The translations under genes and the position numbers were made by a program. A stretch of 64,000 bases of DNA, taken from Nocardia terrae. GTDB taxonomy: Bacteria; Actinomycetota; Actinomycetes; Mycobacteriales; Mycobacteriaceae. The stretch lies in NCBI RefSeq assembly GCF_009760405.1, contig NZ_WRPP01000002.1, positions 434,001-498,000 on the forward strand, read 5' to 3'. The notes under the pieces were generated by a model, which searched no databases, was not told the DNA's origin, and worked only from the letters and a program-made list of their open reading frames with translations. Below, in pieces: positions 42,544 to 51,296 of this stretch (its first letter is position 1; each line of letters opens with the position of its first letter).

Positions 42544-43689
42544 TTACGAGATGTTCTTCAGGAAGCTGACCGTGTTGGCGTCGCCCGCCACCGCGATGTC
42601 GGGCTTGCCGTCCTTGTTGAAGTCGGCCACCACGGGGGTCTGCGGCTGAGTGGTGACGTCGTATTCGCCGGTCTTGGTGATGGTTCCGTCGCCGTTGCCG
42701 GTGAAGATGACGATCTTGGAGTTCAGGACCGCGGACATGGCCGCGTCCATGTGGCCGTCATGGTTGAAGTCGCCGACCGCGATGCTGTCGGGGCCCAGGC
42801 CGGACAGGTTGAGGCGATTGGTCTTCCTGAACCCGCCCTGACCGTCGGAGACCAGCAGCGTGGTGCTGAAGGAGAACGAGTCGGCGGTGACGATATCGTC
42901 GATGCCGTCGCCGTCGAAGTCGGCGGCGCGGATGTCCTCGGTGATCAGGCCGCTGGTGCTGGCGCCCTTGCGGGTGAAGCTGCCGTCGCCGTTGCCGAAG
43001 AACACCTCGACCTGTTGGGTCACATCGTTGTTGATCGCCATGTCGACCTTGCCGCCGGCGTGGAACTTGCCGAGGATGAAGGCGGCGGGCGTGCCCGCGA
43101 TGGTCGTCACCGGACCCGTCTTCAAGGTGCCGTCACCATTGCCGAGCCAGGTCTGCACACCGGTGGGCAGCAGGCTCAGCACATCGGCCTTGCCGTCGCC
43201 GTTCACGTCGGCGACGAACAGTTCCTGCTGCGCGCCTTCGATGGTCGTGTAGGTCTGGCCCTTCTTGAAGGTCCCGTCGCCGTTGTTGAGGAACACTACG
43301 ATCTGCGTCCACGACTGGGCGGCGATGTCGGGTTTGCCGTCGCCGTTGAGGTCGCCGATCGCGACCGCGCCGAACCCGGTGCCGACCGAGCCGACCCGGG
43401 TGCCCGGCGCGAAGGTGCCGTCGCCCTTGCCCTTCATGAGAATCGGCCCGTCGCCCTGGAAGTCGGCGGCCACGATATCGATGTTCCCGTCGCCGTCGAG
43501 GTCGGCGGCGGCCATACCGGAGGGGGCCGGACCCGGTCCCCACGACGGGAACGAGCCACCGGAGGGCGAATCGACCGCCGGTGCGAAGGCGATGGCCCCG
43601 GCCGCCCACGCCGCGCTGGGCAGCGTGAGCACGGCGGCCGAGGCGACGGCGGCGGTGACGAGGAGACGACGGAAAACGCGTGCTTGCAT
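42544..43689 (-). CDS. Secreted FG-GAP/VCBS-repeat propeller protein
   Basis: A 381-residue exported protein. ATG 43689 has AGGA six bases upstream and opens a signal peptide (MQARVFRRLLVTAAVASAA, cut near AWA-AG at 31). The rest is a chain of six or seven FG-GAP-like blades with Ca-binding loops such as DLDGDGNID, DLNGDGKPD, DVNGDGKAD, DFDGDGIDD, DFNHDGHMD and DFNKDGKPD, together probably one seven-bladed propeller. No enzymatic module is attached. A binding role at the cell surface is possible. A longer upstream frame exists but is not coding-like. Confidence 0.88.
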   Translation of the reverse strand: MQARVFRRLLVTAAVASAAVLTLPSAAWAAGAIAFAPAVDSPSGGSFPSWGPGPAPSGMAAADLDGDGNIDIVAADFQGDGPILMKGKGDGTFAPGTRVGSVGTGFGAVAIGDLNGDGKPDIAAQSWTQIVVFLNNGDGTFKKGQTYTTIEGAQQELFVADVNGDGKADVLSLLPTGVQTWLGNGDGTLKTGPVTTIAGTPAAFILGKFHAGGKVDMAINNDVTQQVEVFFGNGDGSFTRKGASTSGLITEDIRAADFDGDGIDDIVTADSFSFSTTLLVSDGQGGFRKTNRLNLSGLGPDSIAVGDFNHDGHMDAAMSAVLNSKIVIFTGNGDGTITKTGEYDVTTQPQTPVVADFNKDGKPDIAVAGDANTVSFLKNIS

Positions 43690-43900
43690 AGGTATTCCTG
43701 GGTCGCGGTGAGACCACCGAACGGTGGTGGCCACGGACTCTAGGACACCGCGAAACGGAAAAACCTGACCTCGGGCACAATTCGGCCGATTGCCGGAGGA
43801 TCGCGGTCCCGGCTCGTGCACAGTGCATACCGTGATCCCGGGAAGCGCGGTGATCCGCGCATGACGGGTTCGTGATGGGCCCGGGCGTACGGTTCGAACC

Positions 43901-44311
43901 ATGGACAAGCGTGCGATAGGGGTGGCGTTTCTGATCCTGCTCTCGGGTTGCGCGAGACCCGATGACGCACAGAGCCTTCCGGCCACCACCTCCCGTCAGC
44001 CGATCAAACCGATCATCTCCACCTTCGCCGACATTCCGGACGGCCCGGGATCGGAAGACCTGTTCATCTCCACCCTGCAGCGATCCGGAATCCGGTTCCA
44101 GGACCGGACGAAAACGGTCACGATGGGCCGGACGGTGTGCGCCTCACTGCAGACCAACACCCTCCTGGGCGCCACCGCCGACCCGCGCTCGCTGGACCAC
44201 ATCTCCGATCGGATCACCAAGGGCACCGAGTTCACCGGCGACCAGTCCCCGATCATCATCGGCGCGTCCATCGGCTCGTTCTGCCCGGAATTCGCCTACC
44301 TGGCGAACTAG
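43901..44311 (+). CDS. DUF732 lipoprotein
   Basis: A 136-residue protein with a lipobox LLSGC (lipid Cys17). The mature part, [31 protein letters not shown] and FCPEFAYL with two cysteines, matches DUF732, common in mycobacterial small exported proteins. TACGGT ends seven bases before the ATG and there is no ribosome site, so the message is probably leaderless. The tail overlaps the end of the convergent lactate monooxygenase gene by four bases. Function unknown. Confidence 0.8.
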   Translation: MDKRAIGVAFLILLSGCARPDDAQSLPATTSRQPIKPIISTFADIPDGPGSEDLFISTLQRSGIRFQDRTKTVTMGRTVCASLQTNTLLGATADPRSLDHISDRITKGTEFTGDQSPIIIGASIGSFCPEFAYLAN

Positions 44312-45471
44312 ACCGAGACCGGGCGAAGCGCTTCGGGCGTCAGGTCTTTCAGCGTCGGATACCCGTCCACCGCCATGATCAGATCCGCCTCGGCGAGCAG
44401 CGTGCGCAGCACGTGCACGATGCCGTCGGCCCCGCCCAGCGCCAGCCCGTACGCGTAGGGGCGGCCGATGCCGACCGCGCTCGCGCCCAGGGCGAGGGCC
44501 TTGACGATATCCGCGCCCGAACGGACACCCGAGTCGAACAGCACCGGCAGCCCGTCGGCGGCCGCCACCACCTCGGGCAGCATGTCCAGGGCCGGGAGCC
44601 CGCCATTGGCTTGGCGGCCACCGTGATTGGAGCAGTAGATGCCGTCCACGCCCAGATCCTTGGCGCGGCGGGCGTCCTCGGGATGGCAGATGCCCTTCAC
44701 GATCAGCGGCAGCGTGGTCAGCGACCGCAGCCACGGCAGGTCGTCCCAGGTCAGCGGATTGCCGAAGACCTGAATCCATTTCAGGATGGCCGACTGCGGA
44801 TCCTGCTCGGGGGACTGCGCCAGGCCCGCCCGGAACACCGGATCGGTGAAGTAGTTGGCCAGGCAGTGCCCGCGCAACTGCGGGAAGTTCCCGGTCGACA
44901 GATCCCGCGGCCGCCAGCCGGTGACCCAGGTGTCGAGGGTGACCACGATGCCCTTGTAGCCCGCCTGCTCCGCGCGCTCGACCAGGCTCGCCGCCAGTTC
45001 GCGATCGGTCGGGGTGTAGAGCTGGAAAAAGCCCGGCGTCTCACCGAATTCGGCCGCCACCTCTTCCATCGGATCCACCGTCAGCGTCGAGGCCACCATC
45101 GGCACGCCGGTCCGCGCGGCCGCCTTCGCCGTGGCCAGATCGCCGTGCCCGTCCTGCGCGCACAATCCGATCACGCCGACCGGAGCCATGAAAACCGGTG
45201 CGGGCCAGGTCATCCCGAACAGCTCCACCGACAGATCCCGCTGCTTGGCCCCCACGAACATGCGCGGAATCACGCCCCACCGGTCGAACGCGGCCACATT
45301 GGCGTTCTGCGTCCGCTCATCCCCGGCGCCGCCCGCCACATACGACCACACCGACGGCGGCATCGCGGCCTGCGCCCGCTCCGCCAACTCCGCGAAGCTC
45401 ACCGGCATCGTCGGAACCACCCCGCGCAACCCGTTGAAGTAGATCTCGTTCTGAAAATCACCGAATGCCAC
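44308..45471 (-). CDS. Lactate 2-monooxygenase-like FMN enzyme
   Basis: A 387-residue FMN-dependent 2-hydroxyacid oxidising enzyme. The start [12 protein letters not shown] and the length match lactate 2-monooxygenase, which converts L-lactate and O2 to acetate, CO2 and water. Active-site features: [35 protein letters not shown] (Lys on FMN) and [11 protein letters not shown] (catalytic His and substrate Arg), then phosphate-binding [11 protein letters not shown] and [13 protein letters not shown] 45471 is chosen since AAGGAGG lies six bases away. Single gene, no linked transporter. Confidence 0.88.
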   Translation of the reverse strand: MAFGDFQNEIYFNGLRGVVPTMPVSFAELAERAQAAMPPSVWSYVAGGAGDERTQNANVAAFDRWGVIPRMFVGAKQRDLSVELFGMTWPAPVFMAPVGVIGLCAQDGHGDLATAKAAARTGVPMVASTLTVDPMEEVAAEFGETPGFFQLYTPTDRELAASLVERAEQAGYKGIVVTLDTWVTGWRPRDLSTGNFPQLRGHCLANYFTDPVFRAGLAQSPEQDPQSAILKWIQVFGNPLTWDDLPWLRSLTTLPLIVKGICHPEDARRAKDLGVDGIYCSNHGGRQANGGLPALDMLPEVVAAADGLPVLFDSGVRSGADIVKALALGASAVGIGRPYAYGLALGGADGIVHVLRTLLAEADLIMAVDGYPTLKDLTPEALRPVSV

Positions 45472-45582
45472 GCGCAACCTCCTTGTTCACGCACCTGCTC
45501 GGAGCGCCGATCCTTCTTCGCCAGACCCTACCGGCCGGTAAGGAATGCGGCAGCGGCCCGATGACTTCGCACGAGAAATCAA

Positions 45583-45610
45583 GTAATGCTTCAAGCATTA
45601 CCGGTATGCT
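45583..45610 (+). promoter_or_regulatory. Palindromic operator and -10 of the PIN-like toxin-antitoxin pair
   Basis: GTAATGCTT-C-AAGCATTAC (45583-45601) is a perfect 9-bp dyad. TATGCT (45605-45610) follows, ending seven bases before the antitoxin ATG. Repressor binding would cover the -35/spacer region. The stretch is markedly AT-richer than its neighbours. Confidence 0.65.
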
Positions 45611-45617
45611 GATCGGC

Positions 45618-45878
45618 ATGGCTGAGAACAAGACCACGATCACGACGCGTCCGGCCACTCGGGATGAATTGCAGGCGCTAGCTAGGCCGAGCGAGTCGCT
45701 AGACGCGGTGATCAACCGGCTGATCGCCCATTACAAGTCGGCACAGAGCCGCAACCGGTTGGCCTGGGAGGCTCGCATCGCCGCTGATCGGCGGAATGCG
45801 AACGCGGTCGCGTGGGCCGAGCGGCAGGCGGATCGGCTCGAGGCGAGGCTGATACAACGACAGGCGGCGAAAGAGTGA
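45618..45878 (+). CDS. Putative antitoxin of a toxin-antitoxin pair
   Basis: An 86-residue charged protein. TTITTRPATRDELQALARPSESLDAVINRLIAHYKS (about 6-41) looks like a strand followed by two helices of an RHH-type domain; the C-terminal half is a long Arg/Ala/Glu helix (RRNANAVAWAERQADRLEARL), suited to wrap a toxin. The ATG follows a -10 by seven bases. Its TGA overlaps the next gene start (GTGA). Base composition is less GC-rich than the surroundings, hinting at horizontal transfer. Confidence 0.65.
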   Translation: MAENKTTITTRPATRDELQALARPSESLDAVINRLIAHYKSAQSRNRLAWEARIAADRRNANAVAWAERQADRLEARLIQRQAAKE

Positions 45879-46291
45879 GTCTTGGCTATGTTCTCGACGA
45901 CACAATCATCCACGCGTATGCCTTCGGCGATCCGAATGTCTCGAACCTGATTGCCGTCCTTCATGGTCGAGATATCCGCGTTGCCGTCCCGATTCTGGCG
46001 CTGACCGCGGGCTTTGCGGGCCTATCTGACGATCAGCGTGCACAGGTCATTGGCATCGTCGAGAATCTCGAGTCCATTCAGATCGCGGTACTCGCCACGA
46101 TCAACGACGCCGAGGAACTGGCCGATGTTTTCGCCGCCGCTGTCGAACCAATCGATATGCCAGCGGCCCACACGGTGGCCGTTGCACGCTATCTGGACTG
46201 GGAGATCATTACCGCCAACAAGTCGCGATGGGCCGAAGTCGAACAGCGACTGCCGTTTCCGGTGAGTATCGTCGAATTCGCTGACGACTGA
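45875..46291 (+). CDS. PIN-like toxin candidate
   Basis: A 138-residue protein starting MSLGYVLDDTIIHAYAFGD. An early Asp pair, a middle acidic stretch (NDAEELADVF) and AAHTVAVARYLDWEIITANKSRW recall the acidic residues and C-terminal strand of PIN-domain ribonucleases of the VapC type. The match is weak: the usual T-x-D near the end reads TAN. It is coupled by a four-base overlap to the antitoxin-like gene. A hairpin follows. Function inferred from arrangement and fold resemblance. Confidence 0.5.
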   Translation: MSLGYVLDDTIIHAYAFGDPNVSNLIAVLHGRDIRVAVPILALTAGFAGLSDDQRAQVIGIVENLESIQIAVLATINDAEELADVFAAAVEPIDMPAAHTVAVARYLDWEIITANKSRWAEVEQRLPFPVSIVEFADD

Positions 46292-46303
46292 CTGAACGCG
46301 GGG

Positions 46304-46334
46304 CGGCGTGGTCACATTTTGCGTGACCACGCCG
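46304..46334 (+). terminator. Hairpin after the PIN-like pair
   Basis: CGGCGTGGTCAC (46304-46315) pairs perfectly with GTGACCACGCCG (46323-46334), loop ATTTTGC. It is 13 bases after the toxin stop. No T run follows. Confidence 0.65.
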
Positions 46335-46398
46335 ACCGCAGCCTTCCCTGCCATCGGCCACGATCCGATCCGCCTCCCGGAATCCCGCGCCGCAGTGA

Positions 46399-46617
46399 GC
46401 GGCACCCAACAACCTGATCCTCCAGGCCGGCCTGCATTCGGTCGCCGAGGTCACCCGATTCGAAAATCAGCTGGCCACAATGCATCCCGACCTGACCGTC
46501 ACCGAACGCGCCATCACCCTGCGCCACGAAAAACTCCTCGGCCACATCCTCGACCGCCACGGCCGCTCACGAGCCACCGTCCCACCCGACATCTGGCAAG
46601 ACTTCGAATCCCGCTAG
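46399..46617 (+). pseudogene. C-terminal remnant of an AsnC/Lrp-family regulator
   Basis: Frame 46399-46617 reads NNLILQAGLHSVAEVTRFEN, then LRHEKLLGHILDRHGRS and VPPDIWQD. This is the C-terminal ligand domain of the two-domain AsnC regulators; the intact gene at 49368-50429 ends with the parallel LRFLKRMGRVLDSSGR and IPMDIWSD. The fragment has no start and is cut by TGA at 46396. The preceding frame reads RAAVSGT, so one inserted C near 46407 would explain the break. The N-terminal helix-turn-helix is missing. Confidence 0.6.
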
Positions 46618-46638
46618 CGCAACGAGCGCTCCCGATTC

Positions 46639-48033
46639 CTATTCCGCGACAAGGTCGATGGCATGGGTTTCCGGCGCCCACCAGGCGATCGCGGCGCTGG
46701 CCAGCATCAGCGCGACCACGTACCCGGCGAACAGTGACGCGTGGCCGGAGCTGCCGAGCCAGGTCTGCAAGTAGGGTGCGGTGCCGCCGAACGCCGCGGT
46801 GGCCACCGCGGCACCGAGACCGCTTCCGGTGGCGCGGATTCCGGCCGGGAACAGCTCGGCGTAGACCGCTGGAACGACGGCGGCGAAGGGGGCCAGGAAC
46901 AGCATCGCCGGGAGCAGGGCGAGCGCCAGCTGCCAGGGACCGCGGGCGAGCAGCGTGGTCGCGGGGAAGACCACGGCCGCGGTGCCCAGGCTGGACAACA
47001 GCAACACCGGTCGTCGGCCGATACGGTCGGAGAGGATGCCGAACAGCGGCAGCAAGACGATCATGAACACCGAGGCCAGTACGCTGATCCACAGCACCTG
47101 TGCGGCCGGGATGCGGTGTGCGGCAACGGCTTGCGTGGGTGTGCCGATCACCCAGAGGTAGAACGCGACCGTGCCGCCGATGGTCAGCCCGAAGGCCCGC
47201 CCGCACGCCGCGCGCTGCTCCCACAGCCCCCGCCACAGTCGAACCCGGCTCGTGGCGGACGCCTGGGCGGCGCTTTCGGGCAGGCGTAGTCGCATCACGA
47301 GCGTGTAGATCCCCACGACCCCGCCCAGCACGAAGGGCACCCGCCAACCCCATGCGCTCATCTCGGGCTTGCTCAGCACGCCGGACAGCACGGCGCCCAG
47401 CATGGTCGCGGCCACGATTCCGCTCGTGCCCGAGACGTAGATGAAACTGGCCCATCGTCCTCGCCGTCGCGGCGGCGCGGCTTCCGCGAGATAGGTTTGC
47501 ACAGCTGGCATTTCACCGCCGTGGCCGAGTCCCTGCGCGAGCCGCGCGACGACCAGCAGGCCCGGCGCCGCGATGCCGATCGACGCGTGGGTGGGAGCGA
47601 TCCCGATCAGCAAGCTCCCGCCGGCCGCCAGGGCGATGGATCCGATCAGTGCCGCCCGCCGGCCCCGTCGATCCGAATACCAGCCGAATATCAGACTGCC
47701 GATCGGCCGCACGACGAATCCGACCGCGAACACGATCAGTGCCGAGAGCAACGCCAGGGTGCCGGTGCGTGCGGGGAAGAACGCGTGCGCGAAGAACGGT
47801 GAGAAGGTCCCGAAGATCGCCCAGTCGTACCATTCGAGCGCGTTCCCGCCGCCCGTGGAGAGCAGTGTGCGCCAGGCACGTGGGTGTTCTTGCGAACCGC
47901 GTGCGGCGGAAGGGGATTCGGGCAGCTGGACAATCTCGGTGGCGGTCGTCCGCAGGCCGGATTCGGTGGTGGGATTCGCTGCGCTGGTGGGCTGGGTGCG
48001 GCCGGGTTGGGCGGCCGAGGCGGTGGTGGACAT
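46639..48033 (-). CDS. MFS transporter (metabolite:H+ symporter type)
   Basis: A 464-residue transporter with about 12 membrane segments. GNALEWYDWAIFGTFSPFFA in the first segment and the loop FGWYSDRRGRRAALI are signatures of the MHS family (proline/betaine, shikimate or alpha-ketoglutarate importers). ILSDRIGRRPVLLL is the second-half loop. The N-terminal 60 residues are polar and non-conserved. ATG 48033 has GAGG upstream and lies eight bases from the end of the M20 peptidase gene, so importer and hydrolase form one operon. The substrate is probably an N-acyl- or amido-compound, by context only. Confidence 0.88.
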   Translation of the reverse strand: MSTTASAAQPGRTQPTSAANPTTESGLRTTATEIVQLPESPSAARGSQEHPRAWRTLLSTGGGNALEWYDWAIFGTFSPFFAHAFFPARTGTLALLSALIVFAVGFVVRPIGSLIFGWYSDRRGRRAALIGSIALAAGGSLLIGIAPTHASIGIAAPGLLVVARLAQGLGHGGEMPAVQTYLAEAAPPRRRGRWASFIYVSGTSGIVAATMLGAVLSGVLSKPEMSAWGWRVPFVLGGVVGIYTLVMRLRLPESAAQASATSRVRLWRGLWEQRAACGRAFGLTIGGTVAFYLWVIGTPTQAVAAHRIPAAQVLWISVLASVFMIVLLPLFGILSDRIGRRPVLLLSSLGTAAVVFPATTLLARGPWQLALALLPAMLFLAPFAAVVPAVYAELFPAGIRATGSGLGAAVATAAFGGTAPYLQTWLGSSGHASLFAGYVVALMLASAAIAWWAPETHAIDLVAE

Positions 48034-48041
48034 GGCAGACC

Positions 48042-49271
48042 TCAAGCGGTGTGGGCGATGGGGTGATCGAGGGCGACGGTGCCGGTCGTGGCGAGTTTGC
48101 GGGCCGCGAGTTCGGCGTAGAGCAGAGCGCCGTCGGTGAGGACCGCGTCGTCGAAAACCGCGTACGGCGAGTGGTTGTCGTGAGCCTGCGTCGGATCGAG
48201 ATCCGCGGGGCAGGCGCCGAGCAGGATCATCGCACCGGGAACGTGATCGAGCACGCGGCAGAAATCCTCTCCGGCACACAGCGGTTGGGGCAGATCGCGG
48301 TATCGGTGGGGGCCGTGCAAGTCGGCCGCCACCGCGGCGGCGAAGTCCGCTTCGGCGGGGGTGTTGGCGGTGACGTCGAGGTATTCGCGCACCTCCGGGT
48401 GGGCGGTCACCCCGTACGCGTGGGCGATCGAGCGGCACACGTCGCCGAAACCGGACCGCAGGGCGTCACGGGTGCGCACATCATGCCAGCGCAGGGTCCC
48501 GCGCAGTTCGGCGCGCTCGGCAAGGATGTTCGCCGCGGTGCCGGAATGGATTTCGCCGATGGTCAGCACCGCGGTCCCGGACGGATCGACGGTCCGCGTG
48601 AGCAGCCCCGGCAGCGCAGCGACCACGGCGGCCGCGGCCGGGAGCGGATCGCGGGCCAGATGCGGAGCCGACCCGTGACCGCCGCTGCCGTGCACGGTCA
48701 CCGACAGCAGATCGGCCCCCGCCATGAGGGCCCCGCGGCGAGTGGTGAAGACCCCGTGCGGGAATCGCGCCGACATGACGTGAATCGCGAAGGCCGCCAC
48801 CGGAAGTGATCCCGCCGCGTCCAGGACACCCTCGGCGATCATCTTCGCGGCGCCGTCCACCCCCTCCTCGCCGGGTTGGAACATGAAGATCACGTCGCCG
48901 CTCAACTCGTGCCGGCGGGCGCAGAGCAGGCGTGCGGCGCCGACCAGCATCGCGGTGTGCAGATCGTGCCCGCAGGCGTGCATCGCCCCGTTGTCCGAGG
49001 CATAGTCGAGTCCGGTGAGCTCGGTCAGCGGCAGGGCATCCATGTCGCCGCGCAGCAGCACGGCGGGACCGGGGCGCGCACCCCGCAGCACCGCCGTCAC
49101 CGACCCGATCGCCCGCCCGCGGGTGACCTCGAGCGGCAGCCCGGCCAGCGCGTCCAGCACCCGCCGCCGCGTGCGCGGCAGCGCCAGACCCACCTCCGGG
49201 TCGGCATGCAATTCCCGCCGCAATCGGACCAGATCCCTGTGCAGCGCATGGGTTTCCGGCATCGTCCACAT
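48042..49271 (-). CDS. M20-family amidohydrolase (IAA-amino-acid hydrolase/AbgB type)
   Basis: A 409-residue metallohydrolase. Metal ligands are visible in MHACGHDLHTAML, FQPGEEGVDGA and IHVMSA; the dimerisation lid has VHGSGGHGSAPHLARDP, and the last ligand is in AHDNHSPYAV. Members cleave N-acyl- or N-aminobenzoyl-amino acids, hippurate or related amides. ATG 49271 is preceded by AGGAGGGACGCG. First gene of an operon with the MFS transporter, divergent from an AsnC-type regulator. Confidence 0.9.
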   Translation of the reverse strand: MWTMPETHALHRDLVRLRRELHADPEVGLALPRTRRRVLDALAGLPLEVTRGRAIGSVTAVLRGARPGPAVLLRGDMDALPLTELTGLDYASDNGAMHACGHDLHTAMLVGAARLLCARRHELSGDVIFMFQPGEEGVDGAAKMIAEGVLDAAGSLPVAAFAIHVMSARFPHGVFTTRRGALMAGADLLSVTVHGSGGHGSAPHLARDPLPAAAAVVAALPGLLTRTVDPSGTAVLTIGEIHSGTAANILAERAELRGTLRWHDVRTRDALRSGFGDVCRSIAHAYGVTAHPEVREYLDVTANTPAEADFAAAVAADLHGPHRYRDLPQPLCAGEDFCRVLDHVPGAMILLGACPADLDPTQAHDNHSPYAVFDDAVLTDGALLYAELAARKLATTGTVALDHPIAHTA

Positions 49272-49367
49272 CAGCGCGTCCCTCCTGTCGTGCGAATTCG
49301 TGACAGGATGTCCAGACCTGCCGAAGAACTCGTGAATCCGCAGGATCTTCGAAAAATTGGTGCCTAT

Positions 49368-50429
49368 ATGCAGGAATCTGGAATCGTGCTGGACGAACTG
49401 GATCTGGCGCTGATCAACTGCCTGGAGATCGCACCGCGGGCCACCTGGCAGCGCCTCGGCGCGGTCCTCGACGTCGACCCCGTGACGGTGGCCCGGCGCT
49501 GGCAGCGGCTGAGCACGGCGCGCGCGGCCTGGGTCAGCGGCCGCGCCACCGGCCTACCCGACGCCTGCCTCGCCATCGTCCTGGTCAGCTGCGCCAACGG
49601 CGCCGTGAACGAGACCGCCCAACACCTGGCCCGCTGGCCGCACGTGCTCAGCGTCGAGCACATCAGCGGCGGTCACGACCTGTCGCTGCTGATCAACGTG
49701 CCCAGCCTGGTCGCCCTCTCCCGACTGCTGCTGGAATCCCTGTCCGCCGTCCCCGGCGTCGCCGCCACCAGCACCATGCTCGTGACGCGCGTCCACCGCA
49801 TGGGCGACCAATGGCAACTCAACGTCCTCGACGCCGCGCAGCGCGCCCGCCTGATGGAGGGCATCCGCCCCTGGCCGGCCCGCCCGCCGGTCCCTCGTCC
49901 CCTCGACGCCACCGACCGCACCCTGATCCTGCGCCTGGGCCACGACGGCCGCACCCCGCTGTCCGACCTCGCGCACGAAACCGGCCTCACCGTCGGCACG
50001 ATTCGCCGCCGCCTCGACGGCATGATCACCGGCGGCCGTCTCGTGCTCCGCTGCGACCTGGCCCTGTCGCTGTCGAGCTGGCCCGTGGGCATGTGGATCT
50101 GGGCCCGCGCCGACCCCAACGACCGCGCCACCGTCGAATCCCTCCTCGGCGTTCCCGGCGCCCGCGTCTGCCTGCGCGTCTCCGGTGGCGAGCCCAACCT
50201 CGCTATCGGCTTCTCCCTGCCCACCATCCACGAAGTCCCGCTCACCGAATCCCGCCTGGCCGCCGCGGCGCCCCGCCTCACCATCCTCGGCACCTCGATC
50301 GTCCTGCGCTTCCTCAAACGCATGGGCCGAGTCCTGGATTCATCCGGCCGCACCACCGAAACCATCCCCATGGACATCTGGTCCGACCCCGCCGTCGCAG
50401 GGTCGGAAACCGGGTGGGGCGGTCAGTAA
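49368..50429 (+). CDS. Two-domain AsnC/Lrp-family regulator
   Basis: A 353-residue protein from ATG 49368 (MQESGIVLDELDLALINCL). It holds two AsnC units: a first helix-turn-helix (about 8-60, ATWQRLGAVLDVDPVTVARRW) with a ligand domain, and a second helix-turn-helix (about 180-230, RTPLSDLAHETGLTVGTIRRRLD) with another. I prefer 49368 over ATG 49308 because the latter leaves only 36 bases for two divergent promoters and has no ribosome site. The divergent M20/MFS operon is the expected target, with an amino-acid-like ligand. Confidence 0.88.
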   Translation: MQESGIVLDELDLALINCLEIAPRATWQRLGAVLDVDPVTVARRWQRLSTARAAWVSGRATGLPDACLAIVLVSCANGAVNETAQHLARWPHVLSVEHISGGHDLSLLINVPSLVALSRLLLESLSAVPGVAATSTMLVTRVHRMGDQWQLNVLDAAQRARLMEGIRPWPARPPVPRPLDATDRTLILRLGHDGRTPLSDLAHETGLTVGTIRRRLDGMITGGRLVLRCDLALSLSSWPVGMWIWARADPNDRATVESLLGVPGARVCLRVSGGEPNLAIGFSLPTIHEVPLTESRLAAAAPRLTILGTSIVLRFLKRMGRVLDSSGRTTETIPMDIWSDPAVAGSETGWGGQ

Positions 50430-51217
50430 TTCGCGTTGAGGTAGTTCGCGGCGTGGGTGGTCCAGAGGACGTCGGTGCCGGGCAGGTTGTGGCCGGAGTA
50501 GAGGACGTGCTGACCATCGGGCCAAGGCGTCAGGTAGCCGAGGACGCCGCGAACCGCCGCCGTGTAGCGGTCGAGATTGGTGATGGGGTCCAGGAGGAGG
50601 AAATTCAGGAGTTCGTGGAAGATCACCGGGGTGAGATTGCCGATTCGTGCGCCCTCCACCAGGGAGAACGGTGAGATCGCGGTGTCGATGGCGCGGAGGG
50701 GCGAATCGGCGGGGGAGGAGGTGATGATGTCGTCGGGGTTGGCGTACTCACGGACGTCGATGCCGAGCGGCCACTTTCCGCGCTGCTTGTGCAATCCGTA
50801 AGTCGTCGGCGGGCACAGATTTCCGACCGATTGACCAGCCCGCCGCATCGGGTTGGCGATGTTCACCACGAACGCGATCTCCAAGGGTGAATCGTCGGTG
50901 TTGGTGTAGACCCCGGCGCGTACGCCTTCCAGAATCGTGCTCGCCACGATCCCGCCGAGCGAATAGCTCAGCAGCCCACACACATTCGGCGAATCCTGCA
51001 ACGCCTCGACACCGGCGGCGACCCCCAATCGCACCGAAGTGTCCAGCGACGGCCCCCACGTGTTCGGGTCGGGCCCGATGGACGCGGGCCAATCCGGCTC
51101 GAACGTGGTGAATTTGTCGGTGTCCAGCAGTTTGGCGACGTCGTGCAGCATGCCCGCGGGTGTGCCATCGGAATTGCGCTGCTCCCCGGTGCCGCGCAAG
51201 GTGATGATGTCGATCAT
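50423..51217 (-). CDS. Serine hydrolase resembling phage lysin B
   Basis: A 264-residue alpha/beta hydrolase. The N-terminal IITLRGTGE and the nucleophile SYSLGG (Ser86), a possible Asp in YANPDDIITSS and the His in LYSGHNLPG resemble lysin B esterases of mycobacteriophages, which cut mycolyl-arabinogalactan esters, and cutinase-like proteins. There is no signal peptide, as for LysB. The ATG 51217 has GGAGGGG five bases upstream. No holin, LysA or other phage gene is next to it. It overlaps the end of the convergent AsnC gene by seven bases. Assignment is tentative. Confidence 0.5.
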   Translation of the reverse strand: MIDIITLRGTGEQRNSDGTPAGMLHDVAKLLDTDKFTTFEPDWPASIGPDPNTWGPSLDTSVRLGVAAGVEALQDSPNVCGLLSYSLGGIVASTILEGVRAGVYTNTDDSPLEIAFVVNIANPMRRAGQSVGNLCPPTTYGLHKQRGKWPLGIDVREYANPDDIITSSPADSPLRAIDTAISPFSLVEGARIGNLTPVIFHELLNFLLLDPITNLDRYTAAVRGVLGYLTPWPDGQHVLYSGHNLPGTDVLWTTHAANYLNANY

Positions 51218-51296
51218 TTCTTCCCCTCCCACGCCGAGCCTTTCGGCGACTTCCCCGACGCTAAGGGCCTTCTACCAGCTAATCGTGAGTAGCCGA

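Noticed and set aside
43690..43989. N-terminal extension of 100 residues for the FG-GAP protein
   Set aside because: The signal peptide starts at 43689 with a proper ribosome site, and the extension overlaps the divergent lipoprotein gene.
50423..51217. Prophage remnant suggested by the lysin-B-like protein
   Set aside because: No structural, integrase, holin or LysA gene and no attachment-site repeats were seen around it.
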